Below, in pieces: positions 13,901 through 25,479 of a stretch of DNA of 64,000 bases (position 1 is its first letter; every line of letters starts with the position of its first letter). This DNA comes from Taiwanofungus camphoratus. Lineage: Eukaryota > Basidiomycota > Agaricomycetes > Polyporales > Taiwanofungaceae. The notes beneath the pieces are model-generated. The model was not told the origin of the DNA. It worked only from the letters and a program-made list of their open reading frames with translations, and did no database searches. The stretch spans positions 2,418,001 through 2,482,000 of the forward strand of contig CP021221.1 in assembly GCA_003999685.1 (NCBI GenBank), given 5' to 3'. The position numbers and the translations under genes are program-made.

Positions 13901-16900
13901 TTGCCCCGCCAAAGGGAAGGTACAGCGGCGCGCTCGGAGACTTTCGTTTGAACCTCTTGCAATTCCTCATCCTCGAACCGTTTTCGCAGTATACGACTTG
14001 TCTTCGCGCACTTGCAAAGCAGATCAATGTGGTCGATGCAAACGACCTTCATGGTGCATTGGCACGTGATCTGCGATAGGTAGCAGAAGACCTTGCAAAT
14101 TGAGCACTGATACTGATCCTCGGGCCGGTCTACTGATTCTAGCACCTCGCCCATCTGAATTGATCGGGCACTGCTCCTGATCCGCAATTCACGCTCCGTC
14201 ATTTCTTGCAAGCTGTCATTCAACCTGACAAAGACGAATTGAGATCGGATATAACGCAGACATGGAATTGAGAGGTACCAAAGAGCGGTTTTAATGGACT
14301 GGCTTTGCTGTGTGATTGTGATGAGGAGCTCGTCATGGGAGAACACTGGGAGCTTCCTGTGCTCCTGATACCGCTTTACACAGTCAAGGCCAAATGGTAG
14401 CCAGTCCGGGAGTGCAAAGTTGACTGCTTCGTTGAAATTGAGCTACAGGGACCAGTGTAAGTCAACGGAGTTAAATTCTCACGCAACGGAGGTGACTGGA
14501 GAATACGTACACCATGATTGAAGCCAGCATGATAAGCCTTCGGGAAGGTGATGACGAATTCGCCTGCTCTCTGATTGCAGGCATAAACATCTACGCCAGC
14601 TTCCCTCACCCCTTGGGGATTCATCAAAGTGACCAGCTGGAACAGAAGATCGGGCTGGACTTCGAAAAGATCCGGGGCTTCGCGCCTGATCGCTGCCTCA
14701 AATTTTTCCGCGTCTGCTCCGGGAATACTGTACCACGTTTTGGTTTCGCCCCAGTGCACTGAAGGAATGGTCTTATCAGGAAACTAGTTCAGCGAGCATA
14801 ACCCTGTTAGTCTTACTGTAGTTGATGCTATAGGTATAGTGATCCTGGCCAAGAGACGACTGAGTCGTGATATGACTGCAGCGATGCTCACGGCGTACCT
14901 CGTTATGCCAACAGAACGTAGAAAATACCATACCCACATATGTCCAAGGTACTGTCATGCCCGAGATGTCTGACTTGATATAGCGGAGTAAAGAGTCCGA
15001 AAGGATTGGGATATTGTTCAGGTTCCATGGGTCTTTAGAATATGGATCCAGAGGATGGGTCTCCAGCGTCGGCATACCACTTCAATCGACCGAGTCAGGG
15101 GGAATTGTCGAAAACAAATGAGAACATACAGACCTTCCGTGAGTGGCGGAGTGCACGTCAGCACCATACTCGACTTCTACTGTCTCATTTTGAGACTGTA
15201 CGAGCCTCCAGAACTCGTTCTCGACATCGGCTTCCGTGACCACGACATCATCAAAGCGATTAACCGTAGGGTCGTCCGCATTCTTATCATCCTCTGCGGG
15301 CATATCGGTGTCACTCCCCTTCTCATGCTCACCCTCTCCAGACGATGACGGCGGATGCATCTTGAACCACAGCCGCCGGAACTCAAAGTCTCTTGCCTGG
15401 AAGCTCGACAGGCTGTGCTCCTCGCCTTCGTCGAAGCCGAAATCACCGCCCGTGCCGAAGAGACAAGTATGGCAAAACCACTGCCCCTTGGGAATGGAGG
15501 TCAGTGGTGGATCGAGGCAGAACATGTGGTATCCTGCAATTTGTTTCACGCCGCCTCAACTTCCACAGTAATATAGAAGAATAGGCCGACTCGTACCGCA
15601 ATCGCAACCGTCACATATCAGCATCTCGTCTCCCCGATCCTTCTTCAGGCACACCTCACAGTGCAGCTGGTTACCCATGAATGTCATGATAATACAGCAA
15701 CTGCAAGATGATGCATGCTCACCTCGGAGGGTCCTTGAGTACCATCGCCTCTGCGGGACGTGGGGTCAGTACGAACTGAAGGTAACAAGTCGCTCGAGCC
15801 AGAAGCCTTGCGAGAATCTGTATTACAGATATGGTAACGGAGTATTTTAGATGACAAATAACATTGGTGATCGAGACTGGACCCCTACGTGTAGCCTGAT
15901 CGAGAGAGCTCTGTCGCGTGTTCCTGCGGGGTCTTGAGGTATCCGCCTTGATGCTTCCGTGAACTTCCCTAACGTCACCTTCATCGGGAGGTTCCGATAG
16001 GGGACTCGATGTTACAGTGAGAGGGCTGGACGGCGGACTGTCTTCGTCCGCAGTAGCCGTGGCAGCACTGAGCCGGTTGAGCTTTCCAGCCGACTGGATG
16101 TTGATATGTGTCTTGAGCTGTGGGTCGTTGGATTTGTTCGGGGAGTTGGGCAAGTTACGAACTCGCTCGCGATAGTGCTCGTACGGGAGGATGACGCGGG
16201 CATATGAATTCTTCATCTGCGTTGAGAGGCCAGGGATGCCACCATAGCCCAGCAGGCGACCGAGATCGGCCCATTTCTTAGTCTTAGTAACCTACCATCA
16301 CCGATATCAACACGGACGATCAGAACAATGATCCAACAATAGTGAAAATAAGACAAAAGAACAGGACCGCACCGCTTCATATCCACCAAGTCTGTGCACT
16401 TCCTTGCGCAATAACCACAGATCGAGTGGTTTGTGGTTGATGGTTGGGACAGTCACCCTCGAATTCCCTTGTTGTTTGTGAAATCGATAAAGTTGCTCCA
16501 AAAAATTTACTTTGGCACGAGAGGACGCCTCAATGGAGTTGAGACGCTGCAGACGCGTTTTGAAACGAAATTTCTGATGAGTGATCAGTCAAAACACAGA
16601 AAGTATGGACATTCTAGCGCAAGACGCGAAGGCTGTACCTCGGTATCGGCGACAAAAGGCATGTTCCAACCCATGGGCGGAACTATCTTGCACATTCCGA
16701 ATCCTTTCGCAGTGTCCGATATAGAGCTAATATAGGTCAAGGGATCTTTGAACTGCTCTGGGGTCGGGTGATATGTAGGACATTCTTTCAGACCGAACGG
16801 ACGCGGGCCAGACGTTGACGGGGTGTGTCTAGGGTTTGGTTTCTTCACTGAAGTGAGATCCAGGGTAGGTGAGACGGAGATCGGAGGTCCGTCACGCAGT

Positions 16901-17256
16901 TGAATCCGTAGGCCAGCATCATCGCCAATAGCTTCATTGAGGTCCTCCTGGCCCAAAGTCTGCGCATGGTTGTGTAAAGCAGCAAGAGCATCTACTTTGG
17001 ATTTGCGAGGCGCTCTCTTGGATTCATTACCCGAGGTCTGCATAGAAGGTTCAGTAGGTGCAGTAGGAACAGATGGTTCCGGTCGTTCGATCGGAATTGC
17101 GCCCTCAACGGCTATGGAAAGGCAGGAAGTAAAGGTGGCGGCGGGTTTGTTTGAAAATTCGACGGGTACTGCGCTGGGCCCAGGACTGTTTCCCTTAGCG
17201 CGCGGGGAACGACCTCGACGGGCGGGGGTGCCGCGAGGAGTGGGACTCCCATGCAT
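10925..17256 (-). CDS. KDM5/JARID1-family histone H3K4 demethylase
   Basis: Twelve exons encode about 1873 residues with the full KDM5 order. JmjN ([15 protein letters not shown]) comes first, then ARID ([13 protein letters not shown] to [10 protein letters not shown]), PHD1 ([20 protein letters not shown]), JmjC, the C5HC2 finger ([17 protein letters not shown]), a helical PLU-1 region and two more PHD-like fingers (from CICTTPVR and CICRGRTN). The family removes methyl groups from H3K4 with Fe(II) and 2-oxoglutarate. The iron ligands are present: His and Glu in [10 protein letters not shown] and the distal His in [10 protein letters not shown] disordered Pro/Ser-rich tail of about 270 residues follows. 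Exons: 17256-16639, 16573-16373, 16291-15889, 15750-15723, 15700-15597, 15533-15134, 15079-14899, 14844-14817, 14758-14511, 14442-14279, 14224-11877, 11823-10925. The intron at 14225-14278 is 54 bp and has no in-frame stop. Confidence 0.95.
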
Positions 17257-18198
17257 GGTGGTCGTGGTAACGGAATCTGAAGAAACGCAGGAGAGCAGCG
17301 TCCTGATGTGAGCCCGAAGAGCGGTGCTTCAATATTGCCACCACCCCCCGAGCTCTTCAGCGTGGGAAAATATAATCGTCGCTGAGTTTGATTATTATAG
17401 CGCGCCGATCGTGCCGTTTGCACGCTCGCGGCGCTCATGGCCTCTCGCGTATTTTTCTTCATGCACAAACCACGACCGTCTGCGATCCTATCTGCCTTTT
17501 TTATTTCGCGTGCAAGACAGTGAGTGAGCTGCGAGGCGTCGCCTTGTGCCCCATCAGGCTAGGGTCGAGAATGATCTGTTGCGAGATCTACTCGGATCTA
17601 TTATCTGTCTCGGAGAACCGCGACCACACGCCTTGAGACGTGGTGCAGGTCCAGGGCTGCTTCTCCATATCGAGCAACTCGTTCCATCTCCAGCCGGATC
17701 CTTTTCCTCCCCGCCGGCCAGGCGGTTCATCTCTGCCGCATTACAAGTACTTAGCCTCGTAGTCTCATTCAGCGGCCGGTCCTAAGCGAAGCCACCCAGC
17801 ATGTGTTCCCAATCAAGTGTACGTGATGTACTAACATTGTATGCCGTAACACGATACGTTCCGAGTCCTTCATGCAGGCGCCACAGAGGGAGGCGCAGGC
17901 AATGATCACTCCCTACAGCAGCCTTGAGAATATGGACCAGCATTCTCGTGACGAACGCCTCGCAGAGTCTCTAAAGAAAGCACTCCCTCACCCTTGATCG
18001 GACAACAAGGGTTCTCCTTGAGCTCGCATACTGCCACCACAATATGCCGATACCCTTAAAATCTATTCGGCCATAGACAACCTCTACATTATTGCATTCC
18101 TGGTCTTTCCACGTTTGCTGGACTCTCCTCTCCTCACAGTTAGATAGCTACAATCCACCTTTGTGTTCTCAGAGATCTTCCAATAATCACGGAGAAAC
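17257..18198. other. intergenic, promoter side of KDM5
   Basis: This stretch lies upstream of the KDM5 start codon and downstream of the minus-strand tRNA. It is GC-rich near the KDM5 start. Short frames in it show no recognisable domain. I see no gene. Confidence 0.5.
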
Positions 18199-18203
18199 AA
18201 AAA
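18199..18203 (-). terminator. RNA polymerase III oligo-T terminator
   Basis: A run of five T on the minus strand lies about 20 bases past the 3' end of the tRNA, the usual polymerase III stop. Confidence 0.6.
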
Positions 18204-18223
18204 GTTCGCAGAAATCAACCAAC

Positions 18224-18312
18224 TACCCCCGGCGGGACTCGAACCCGCAACCTCCAGATAACGATGCGAAAGCCGTAGAAGTCTGACGTCATAGCCATTA
18301 GACAACGGGGGC
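18224..18312 (-). tRNA. tRNA-Arg(UCU) with a 16-nt intron
   Basis: On the minus strand the 7-bp acceptor stem GCCCCCG pairs with CGGGGGT (one G-U). The T-arm is GCGGG-TTCGAGT-CCCGC. The anticodon stem TCAGA/TCTGG closes a loop CT-TCT-A followed by a 16-base insert, then A. The insert sits one base 3' of the anticodon, the standard place for nuclear tRNA introns. Removing it leaves 73 nt, a normal mature tRNA before CCA addition. The anticodon UCU reads AGA/AGG arginine codons. Confidence 0.9.
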
Positions 18313-19365
18313 TCGTCAGCAACTGACGAATAAGAATTGAAGAGGAACTGCTCACTGAGTCGGGTGCCCAAATGATAAAGGGGCATAATGATAAGTGGTG
18401 GCCAAAATGTGAAAAAGAAGTCGAGCACGCATCCCGGGTGCCTTTCAGGCTACTACCATTCTCCTATCTCCGAAACACTTAGATGTGTATTCCTTTACAT
18501 TGTTAAGGCAATCAGGCGAGCCGCTCACGAAAATACACGACATACATACTGTTCACAGACTTGCGCGCTGTCTTCGACTGATGACCTCCGACTTCGTTTG
18601 GAAGACTGTAGGCGGAGGAATAAGCGACCTGAATGGATCACAAAGGAGCGTAGCGCCAGTTTGACCAGTACTGAGTTGGCCATCGAACATCTACGAACCG
18701 TGTGGCTTTTTGTAAAGGCCCGACGACATGGCACTCGCCACCAGGAAATCGCACCACTCGAGCAGCGACCAGTGTCCGAGTCTCCTCGCTGGGCTGCTCC
18801 CGCTGATGCACCGATGATGCACCGAGGGGATGTTGCTGCGAACTCAGCTCTGGATATCTTGAGCCACATATCCATACTCCACGCCTAAGACATGTTCATA
18901 GCGGGTACAGGGACATCTCGAATCCTCAAGTACTCAAGTCTCAAGCCTTGCCAACTCCTCATACAGAACGTCAGCGCATCATAAATATTACACAACAGTG
19001 ACAGTTGCTTATACTTACTTTCATACCAAAGCCTTGAAGACAGGTTCTGCAAAACAGGTTCATGAAATGTTGACTTTCATTTGACGTTGTCACGGAACCC
19101 TATATCCCCAACTACAGCACCAACTGTACGGTATACTCAGAGAACGAACGAGGGCTCGAGGGAGTCGGCATCACAAGAAAAAAAAGACAAGGCAAGAATA
19201 GTAAAGGAAGTAATAAGAGACTAAGTAATGCGACATGATGGTGATGACTGCGGATATGTTACGTGAAGTGTATGCAGGATGTGATTGGGAGCAAAGGGTA
19301 AGAGCGACGAACTACGGAGGAATAAAAAGGCTCGACGATAACCCAGCAACAAGAGGAAAGTCTAT
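18313..19365. other. intergenic, no supported gene
   Basis: This region lies between the tRNA and the 3' end of the 14-3-3 gene. A 166-codon frame at 18388-18888 (+) has no recognisable domain and a similar-length frame overlaps it on the other strand, so it is not called. The part near 19180-19330 is A-rich and probably 14-3-3 3' untranslated sequence. Confidence 0.5.
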
Positions 19366-20301
19366 CTAGGCACCCTCTTCCGCGGCATCGTTCGTATCCT
19401 CCTTGTCTCCGGGCTTGTCTAATCAAAATACTCGGATAAGCGACAAGTCGTTATGGCCTGTAATCATAACGCACCAGACTCTTGCATATCCGAAGTCCAA
19501 AGAGTCAAGTTATCACGAAGCAACTGCATGATAAGGGTTGAGTCCTTGTAGCTCTCCTCCGATAGCGTGTCGAGTTCAGCAATTGCGTCATCGAACGCCT
19601 GCTTTGCGAGGTGGCACGCACGGTCGGGGCTGTTGAGGATCTCGTAGTAAAATACGGAGAAGTTGAGGGCAAGACCGAGGCGAATGGGGTGTGTCGGAGG
19701 GAGCTCAGTAACAGCAACATCTGACGCAGCCTTGTAAGCTTCCAGTGACTTGTCTGCGCTATCTTTCCGCTTGTCGCCGGTCGCAAATTCGGCAAGGTAA
19801 CGATGGTAGTCACCCATCCTAAGTGGCGACTTAAGTATACGAACTCACAAACGCAAATAATGAAAACATACATCTTGTGGTAGAAGACCTTCGACTCGCC
19901 CGAAGCAGCCGAGGGGATCAAGTGCTTGTCGAGCACGTCGAGAATGTCCTCGCAGATTTTCGCGAGTTCGCTCTCAATCTTCTCCCTGTAGCCCTTGATC
20001 ATCTGGACTTGAACCTCATTGCCTTTCGACTCTTCCTTCTGTTCGATCGAAGAAACGATCCGCCACGATGCACGACGCGCACCAATGACATTCTTATACG
20101 CAACGGAAAGGAGGTTACGCTCCTCAACGGTGAGCTCCTGGTCCGACGAGGCTACACGCTTCATGTTCTCGACCATCTCTGTATTCGCGTAGTGTCACAC
20201 GAATGTCACAGTCGCGTCGAGGAGTGAAATGTACCTTCGTAACGCTCAGCCTGCTCGGCGAGCTTGGCGAGGTAGACAGAATCCTCACGCGATTGAGACA
20301 T
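19366..20301 (-). CDS. 14-3-3 protein
   Basis: Four exons (20301-20235, 20178-19872, 19818-19475, 19418-19366) encode 256 residues, the normal length. 14-3-3 dimers bind phosphoserine/threonine peptides and regulate signalling, cell cycle and metabolism in the cytoplasm. The start reads [29 protein letters not shown]. Family hallmarks follow: [31 protein letters not shown], and near the end [19 protein letters not shown] then TLWTSD. The basic pocket residues (Lys in AYKN, Arg in ARRASWR, Arg-Tyr in YHRY) are all present. The acidic tail is short ([17 protein letters not shown]). All introns are 53-56 bp. Confidence 0.97.
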
Positions 20302-21372
20302 CTAGAACGATGTACAGATGAGCAACAGTGTCGACGGGACGCGTTTGACGCGTGAATTACTCACTGTAGGTGGATGATGATAAGGGGGGAGTAAGTGTTG
20401 AAGGCTGGAAGCAGAAGAGACACGATGAGCTCAACGTGGGAGACAGCGAGGAAGACATGCGACTAACGTGCGAGATAAGAGTAGCGGGGAAGAGTTGATG
20501 GTGGTTGTTGAAAAGGAGAAAGAGAGGGAGATAAATCAGGAAAATAAATAAGAGCAGGGCAAAGGGTTTTCGTGGCCTGTAGCCCTGGGCAGAGGGCAAG
20601 ACGGCACGTGACCTGCCACTTCCGACGCTATCCTGGCATTGTCCACAGCCGCTAACCGGATTCCTGATAGCTTTGTTCTCCTTTGCTTGCTTTGACAACA
20701 GCTAAGACTTCTATGAAGTTCTATCCTGACAACCCTGCATTGAGCTTGTGATCACAGCCACCATAATGTCCGTACGAGGGCAGTTTTATTGTTATATGTA
20801 GCAGCCCCACGTTACCACTATTGCCAAAACTCTAAAATGCTTTGGGATGCATAGCATTGACATGAATACATTGGAGTCTCGAGTCTGCTCCACGAGCCTC
20901 CATCCATTCATCATCATGCTTCGGTGTTGTTACGTGCATCATCCGTGACGATCAGAATCAGAGTGTTCATGCGTTTAGGTCCCGACTCGGACTGTTCTAT
21001 TTGATACGCAGAGCGGAGAAAGTCAAACAACTGCATCTTGCCGTGAAATAAGTGGCCGGATGGACTGTCTAATAGATTGTCCTATCATTTGCATTAGAGT
21101 ACCTTCGTTATATCGAAAGTGGCTGATGAACCAGGCTCCACTTAATGTAAAACATGATTGGTGGTTGGTCCGAGAGATATCTCGCAGAGCAAGGTGACAG
21201 GCTCTACCCGGTCGGTCTCTTCTCGGCTTGTTGGAGAGTGGGTTTGAAGTCCGGCCGTGTGGTCTTTAATGCAATTCTCACGACCGTTTAATGCAGAAAA
21301 ACGCCAATATATATTGGAACGAATCTACTCTATTGACGCCGTCGTACTCACATCTGTCTTCTAATTCTCATG
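20302..21372. other. intergenic, 14-3-3 promoter side
   Basis: This gap is upstream of the 14-3-3 start and downstream of the S28 peptidase 3' end, both on the minus strand. Pyrimidine-rich minus-strand sequence just before the 14-3-3 start is typical of a strongly expressed fungal promoter. No coding frame is supported. Confidence 0.5.
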
Positions 21373-23557
21373 TCATGACTGCGCGGAAGGCTGCCACTCT
21401 GCGAGCCATTCCTTCATCGCTGCCAGTCCCTGTTGCTGTACAGCAAGAACAGTTTCGTCCACATCGGCATTGTCCGTCAGCAGATCAGAGCAGTGGAAAC
21501 CGTCGCCCACGGCGATGGGCTGCCATGACGTGCTTGGGAAGTGTGTCCCATCTGCAGATACCGTCGCTTCGCGCCACGGGTCACCTATGGTCAGGGTAGA
21601 GGGCAAACGAGAGTGGTACATCAGTTCATTTAGGTTGACGTGACATGTGCACTGCTGAAGCGCTGAAGACCTACGTTTTCCATTTGCAAAGAAGAGCCTG
21701 GGGATGTTCACGAACCAGCCGTCGTACTCCTTATTCGTCGCGTCGACATTCGGGGGAATCGGTTTGCTGAACTGTTCCGGGAAGAAGTAGGTGCATTGAC
21801 GCTTGACAAGACAACGTTTTAGGCGCAAATCATGGCCACGATCGATCTCAGTTGACTGACCTCATCATAGATAGGCTGGATGAGCCGAGAAACGATGGTG
21901 GGGTTGGTGATAGGGGCCCCATCCTGAAGGAAGCCCACGTAGTTGCATCTGCATGCAAAAGTTAACATATGGATACAAGATCGATTGCATATGACGTACA
22001 TAAACCATTCCCAAGATCGGCCTGCATTGTTGACGGAGATATCGGTCCAGTACGACTGGGATGTGTCGTAGGTGCCCAGACAATCTCTGTCGGGGATTTG
22101 AGGAGCTGGGATGCTAATGGGAAACCTAGAAGCAAGGTACGTACTCAGCGTCCATATCACCGCAAGCTGTCGCGATCAAACCAATGGTCAGCATGACTGC
22201 AATCTCGATGCTAATTTGAACTCACTTTCAGCATAGAACGTGTTTGCCCAATACGATCCCCAGGCCTGGAGCGCGTGCTCAAGACCCCACCCCTGTGGAC
22301 CAGCACTGACACCGTCCTTGACCTCCAGTGCGTCGCAGAACTGGAAGAACAGTTGACCGGGCCCGCTGTCTGGCTGAAGATCTTGCCACACCCAAAGGTT
22401 GTTCCTCACTGCAAACGCAGGATCACCGTCAGGCTGTATCGTGTGATCGAAGACGGCGAGACTTACAAGCCCCAGCCCAGTCGTCCAGATGTGACAGGCT
22501 CATGTTGAAGAGCGTGAAGATCGATTGGATCTGTTCCGTGTTGCCGGACATGAAGGTCGCGTCAATGTACGTGATCACGGCCTCAACGTCTGACGAGCAG
22601 TTCTGCGGCATGTACTGTCGGATGGGCTCAAAATAACCCCAGTAATCCCTGCATTGAAGGAAAATGAGTGGCATTTCCCGAATAAAGTAAAACACATACG
22701 TGATCGCCTCCACTACCGCCGAGGAAGCATAGGCGGCGTAGAATACACCGGGCTGGCTGTAATCAGGGGTCCCCGATTCAAAAGGGGTAAATACGTTGCA
22801 GTATGAAAACTGACTTGACCATGGTCCAACTCGTTAGTGCACCGGAATAACTGCCTCCAACCAATACCCACGGCGCCTCGGCCGGAGTAACATGGTCACC
22901 ACCGGGCATGGGCAATTGCACATTGTTCACAAAATACACTAGGTCTTGAATCGCCTGCTCGATGGTCAATAGCTGGAGGCTTTCTACAGACAGGTTGTTG
23001 TAAGGATTGGAGTAGCCAAAAAAGCGGTGCTCAAGCACAACCGCCGCGCCACTTTCCTGTTGCGCAATTTGGCCGTTCATCGTCACATTCGCTAGATATC
23101 CTTCGTAGCCTGCCCAACGGGACCAAGCAAAGAGCGATTAGCACCGATATAAACGCGGAGCATTCCCCGCTTACCATCCATACTGACTTCCCCTGGCGTG
23201 AATAGGACGATCGGACCACCTTCGTCATATTCACCACATTTAGCTCGCATAAGATGGTCAAGAGAAGGGAGTTACGACCATACCCGGTTCATAAAACTCC
23301 CATGTGTGATAATAGCGCTGTTGGAAGGTACCCAAGCTGGGGTTGTTGTGATCGATTAACTGATCGAAATAATAAATGGTGTCGTAAGGCGGAATGGTCG
23401 TGCCATTACGACTTGTGACCGGTGAGTTCGTTGGAGGGGCTACCTTCGGGACTGTAGGTGGGGGAGCCATGTTAGCATGAAGCCTGCCATTGGGGGTCAC
23501 AGCGATCGCCAAAGGCGCAAGCAGCAGCAAGAAGCAAATAGTCCAGCGGGAGGCCAT
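21373..23557 (-). CDS. secreted serine peptidase, family S28 (Pro-Xaa carboxypeptidase type)
   Basis: A multi-exon gene whose first exon encodes a signal peptide (MASRWTICFLLLLAPLAIAV), then YYFDQLIDHNNPSLGTFQQRYY, the S28 N-terminal signature. Later exons carry GGPIVLFTPGE, EHRFFGYSNPY and the nucleophile motif GGSYSGAL. The catalytic Asp and His are expected in DPWREATVS and GDGFHCSDL near the C-terminus; both are present. Known members cut after proline, either as exopeptidases or as acid prolyl endoproteases. Extracellular protein degradation is the likely role. Several N-glycosylation sites (NGT, NVT, NLS, NCS, NMS) fit secretion. Frames join across short introns with usable splice signals throughout. 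One small exon near 22.1-22.2 kb is uncertain. Confidence 0.9.
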
Positions 23558-24692
23558 AGCTCAAAGTCACCGACCGACAGCTTAAGGGGATAAACGGGAA
23601 GAGAAGCCCTCGGGGTAGATGACGTCCGCGTTCACCATCGTTTATACTTATGGCCGCAAGGTACGAAGTGTACGTACCGCAAGGTCCACATGCCCCAGAA
23701 GATCATCAATTCACCGCCAGTGCTTACTCGATTGATGGCGGAAGGGTGTTGCCTATTCTTGGACAAAGAGCGGAGGCGCCTGACCCGTCGGCGCGCTATC
23801 GTGCAATACAAGCGCGAGTGGGATATCTATGACTGACCCTGAGCAATTTTTACCTCGTACCCATGCGGCAGCAGAGTAACCAGGTGTCCTTGTGACCACC
23901 AACATAGCTTGCAGGGAAACGGGTCTGACAAAGGCAGTATTCTTGTTCACAGACGTTCGGATGCGATGGGGCTCATCGCAGGAAGAGCGTTAGAGCACAG
24001 TACAAAGATCCGTCTAGCTATGTCGTACAGTCGGCATCCAGGGACGACGATGGACATGTTTCACACCCGGTCGGCCGATTAGCACGATATACAGAACACC
24101 ATTGCGGCAGTAAGCTTTGAAAGCGAGCTCGAGACTCGAGTGCAAACGCTCAGCGCTCAAGCGTACAGGTTGGCCGCCGAGGTGCCAAACCCTCCAGAAT
24201 GAGTTTAGAAGGATTTATACACTTGGAGATATCGTCTGTGGAGCAATCTGGCTGCTCACATACAGGACTACAATATATATCGGTGCCTGTCGAGATGACC
24301 GTACGCGCCCTCTTGATGATAAGGATGTACTACCAGCGTGAAATGGATGTCATGGTTGTCCGACCGCCCCCTCGAGTCAAGCCCGTTGCAATAGAGGCAG
24401 GAATATTTCGACTTACCAACGAGAAGTACCTATAAAATATACTAAGAAGCGGAAAAAATGTAGTATCAATCTTTTGACAAGGAGCTAGCCGTTACAAATG
24501 CAACCAAGACTGCCTGCGGCCGGCTGCGTTCACAACAGTAGCAAAGTGCACGCCGTGTCACATACTGACGAGGGGAAATGATTACGATACGGACCAGCAC
24601 TTATGCCACTTCCGCATGCGTCGATTCCGGACGACTGTATCCTACGCGGATGAGGCTGATCCGTTGTCTCGGATATGTCCTAGGTGCGCAGG
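23558..24692. other. divergent intergenic region
   Basis: The stretch separates the S28 peptidase (-) from the small membrane protein (+), so it carries both promoters. Short frames on both strands show no domain. No repeat was noticed. Confidence 0.5.
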
Positions 24693-24698
24693 TATAAA
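24693..24698 (+). promoter_or_regulatory. TATA box of the small membrane-protein gene
   Basis: TATAAA lies about 93 bases before the start codon at 24791, followed by a CT-rich leader, a common layout for fungal core promoters. Confidence 0.45.
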
Positions 24699-24790
24699 TG
24701 ATAACGTTGGCAACTCAGCACTGCCTAAAACTTAAGACCTAACTTCCACTACCCTTCCCTGCTCGTACCCCAAACTCCCTCCGAGCCACC

Positions 24791-25330
24791 ATGCCAGGCC
24801 TTATCCAGCGTTGTAATGAGCACTCCAAATTACTTTCTTCAGCGCCGGCTCACAGCCACAGTCAATCACACCAAGTCCAGTCGCCCCAAAGCAGACGCTG
24901 GCCCTCTGCTGCGCAGGCCGCAATAACAACTGAAGCATCCTCATGGTACGAAGCGGTCTTTCCGCCCTTCGAGGATGTGCAAGCCGCGATTCGCCGCTTC
25001 AGAAATGACCCCGACTTCTCGCAAGAGCGAGTGTTCAGCTTCATATCACCCTTATTCGCCTTCGCGCTTTTCTTCGTGGTCTGTTTGATCGCAGGCCAGC
25101 CAAAATCATTCGCGCACCATGTTCTCAAGGCGCCGCGTGCACACACAAAGGAGCTCGCAGTCTATTCGTTGTCATTCTTCGGGATGCTGCTAGCTGGTCT
25201 AGCAATTTTGCGAACCCTTATATGGTGTGTGGCGGAAGTGTCTTCCATGATAGTTGCTGTGGATAGGGGGAGAGCCAATTCAGCACCGTTACCGTCTTCA
25301 AACGTGCTTCTCGGCGGCATTTTCATGTAA
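24791..25330 (+). CDS. small two-helix membrane protein, function unknown
   Basis: A single-exon frame of 179 codons. The first 55 residues are polar and Ser/His/Gln-rich. A segment WYEAVFPPFEDVQAAIRRFR precedes two hydrophobic stretches (about residues 83-100, FISPLFAFALFFVVCLIAG, and 124-142, LSFFGMLLAGLAILRTLIW) that look like membrane helices. I do not recognise a family. A TATA box upstream, the sensible start and the clear topology make it more than a chance frame. Codon use and length do not exclude a lineage-specific gene. Confidence 0.6.
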   Translation: MPGLIQRCNEHSKLLSSAPAHSHSQSHQVQSPQSRRWPSAAQAAITTEASSWYEAVFPPFEDVQAAIRRFRNDPDFSQERVFSFISPLFAFALFFVVCLIAGQPKSFAHHVLKAPRAHTKELAVYSLSFFGMLLAGLAILRTLIWCVAEVSSMIVAVDRGRANSAPLPSSNVLLGGIFM

Positions 25331-25479
25331 CACATAATAGTGGGATTAGAACCATACCAATACAGAAATTTCAACATAAAATCTTGTGTGACCAACACGT
25401 CCTTCATTATTCTCTAACAGACGAAGTATAAGTAAGGTCGACAGAGTCACTTAGATACCTCCCTGTTTGCAACCAAGCT

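Noticed and set aside
18388-18888. 166-codon plus-strand frame between the tRNA and the 14-3-3 gene
   Set aside because: No domain, low-complexity composition, and a similar-length frame on the opposite strand; likely chance.
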